Positions 63,190-64,000 of a stretch of 64,000 bases of DNA are shown piece after piece (within the stretch, counting starts at the first letter, position 1; every line of letters starts with the position of its first letter). Origin of the DNA: Arion vulgaris (taxonomy: Eukaryota; Mollusca; Gastropoda; Stylommatophora; Arionidae). Both the position numbers and the translations under genes were made by a program. The DNA is taken from contig CM036756.1 of the NCBI GenBank assembly GCA_020796225.1, positions 68,135,152 through 68,199,151 of the forward strand. The letters are read 5' to 3'. The notes beneath the pieces are model-generated. The model had not been told where the DNA came from and did no database searches. It saw only the letters and a list, made by a program, of their open reading frames with translations.

Positions 63190-63915
63190 CTGAAGTTTGA
63201 ATCATCATCATCAGGTGCCGTCTCACATCGAAGGTTGGCTGCAATGAATCTCCAGCATCCTCTGTCTTTCGCCTTGGTGTTGCACTCTGCCAGACTGTAA
63301 CCTGTCCATTTCTTAAAGTTTCCCCCCCACTTATCTCTCGGTCTTCCTCTTGCTCTTCTCCCCTCAACTTTCCCTCTAGTAAAGATTTTATCATGGTGTC
63401 ATGTCTTTTATGTGTCCAAAATACTTTATTTGTCTGAATTTTATTTCTCTTAATAATTGTTTCTTCATGCCTAGTTTTCCTAAAACTTGTTTATTTATCT
63501 GTTTTTCTGTCCATGAAACTCTGCCTATTCTTCTATATATCCATATCTCAAATGCATCAATTCTGTCTTCTAACTGCTTGTTCATTGTCCATGTTTCCGA
63601 GCCATACATTAATATAGGATATATATATAGCATTTGATCATTCTCATTTTTAGCCTGTTTGTGATTTGTTTGGATGTCAGTAACTTTCTCATACTATTGA
63701 AATTATCCTTGGCCATTCCTATTCTCTTTTAATTTCAGTTATACATCTGCCATCATCTGTTATCATCTGACCGAGATAGGAGTAGCTTTTTACTTGATGT
63801 AGTAATTCTCCATGTATTTTTATTCATTTTAGATTTATCATTTCCTTGTTGATTACCAAAGTTTTTGTTTTCTGTATGTTAATGTCTAATACATATTCCT
63901 TGCTAAAGTTTGAAT
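63190..63915 (-). mobile_element. LINE RT C-terminal fragment
   Basis: Minus-strand frames encode YIYPILMYGSETWTMNKQLE, RIGRVSWTEKQINKQVLGKL and FGHIKD, then a KSLLEGKLRGE-type end and a KFKKWTGYSLAECNTKAKDR-like segment. The part upstream (63640-63900) is in broken RT frame. Poly(A) or a 3' border is not clear. Confidence 0.82.
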
Positions 63916-64000
63916 AAAAACATAAATACCTCATTGCGTATGTCTTTGTCATGTAACGGCTAGGTGCTCACCTCTTGTTTCAAAAGCACTCGCTTCGTTT

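Overview
This is a metazoan genomic window. Spliced exons, tRNA-derived SINEs, LINE relics, DNA-transposon MITEs and long minisatellites are present, with no bacterial gene layout. The repeat content suggests a mollusc, most likely a gastropod. A SPIN-type hAT element (44022-44451) fits a freshwater pulmonate snail, because SPIN is known from the pond snail Lymnaea stagnalis as well as from tetrapods. That organism call is inference.

Two genes can be supported. On the minus strand, five phase-compatible exons (46114-45931, 37796-37591, 34265-34122, 29769-29533, 28007-27898) encode most of an ARID3 (dead ringer/retained) transcription factor. They cover most of the ARID DNA-binding domain, a linker and the C-terminal REKLES domain. 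The 5' exons were not found and probably lie beyond 64 kb or in unresolved sequence above 46.1 kb. On the plus strand, three phase-compatible exons (3594-3768, 8007-8179, 9478-9719) encode a 194-residue single-pass membrane protein of unknown family. A fourth exon (21129-21244) has the same entry phase and could be an alternative last exon.

The rest is repeats. Region by region: 1-0.84 kb, 34-bp minisatellite; 0.9-9.7 kb, LINE and SINE relics in and around the membrane-protein gene; 10.3-12.2 kb, two minisatellites; 12.2-27.3 kb, mostly LINE and SINE debris with nested insertions; 27.9-46.1 kb, the ARID3 gene, whose introns hold a 0.78-kb CTA tract, a SINE-mediated tandem duplication, a SPIN element and several minisatellites; 46-64 kb, possible upstream intron or intergenic DNA with 29-, 25-, 63- and 84-bp minisatellites and GATA/GATG and CAT tracts.

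At least nine interspersed repeat families can be defined from copies inside the window, several with exact target-site duplications. I label them SINE1 to SINE9 for this window only. The most unusual signals are minisatellites built on splice-donor sequence. Both ARID3 exons 45931-46114 and 29533-29769 have their own donor tandemly copied into the intron. A 1.9-kb 25-bp satellite carries a U1-type donor octamer on one strand and a TACTAAC branch-point heptamer on the other in most units.
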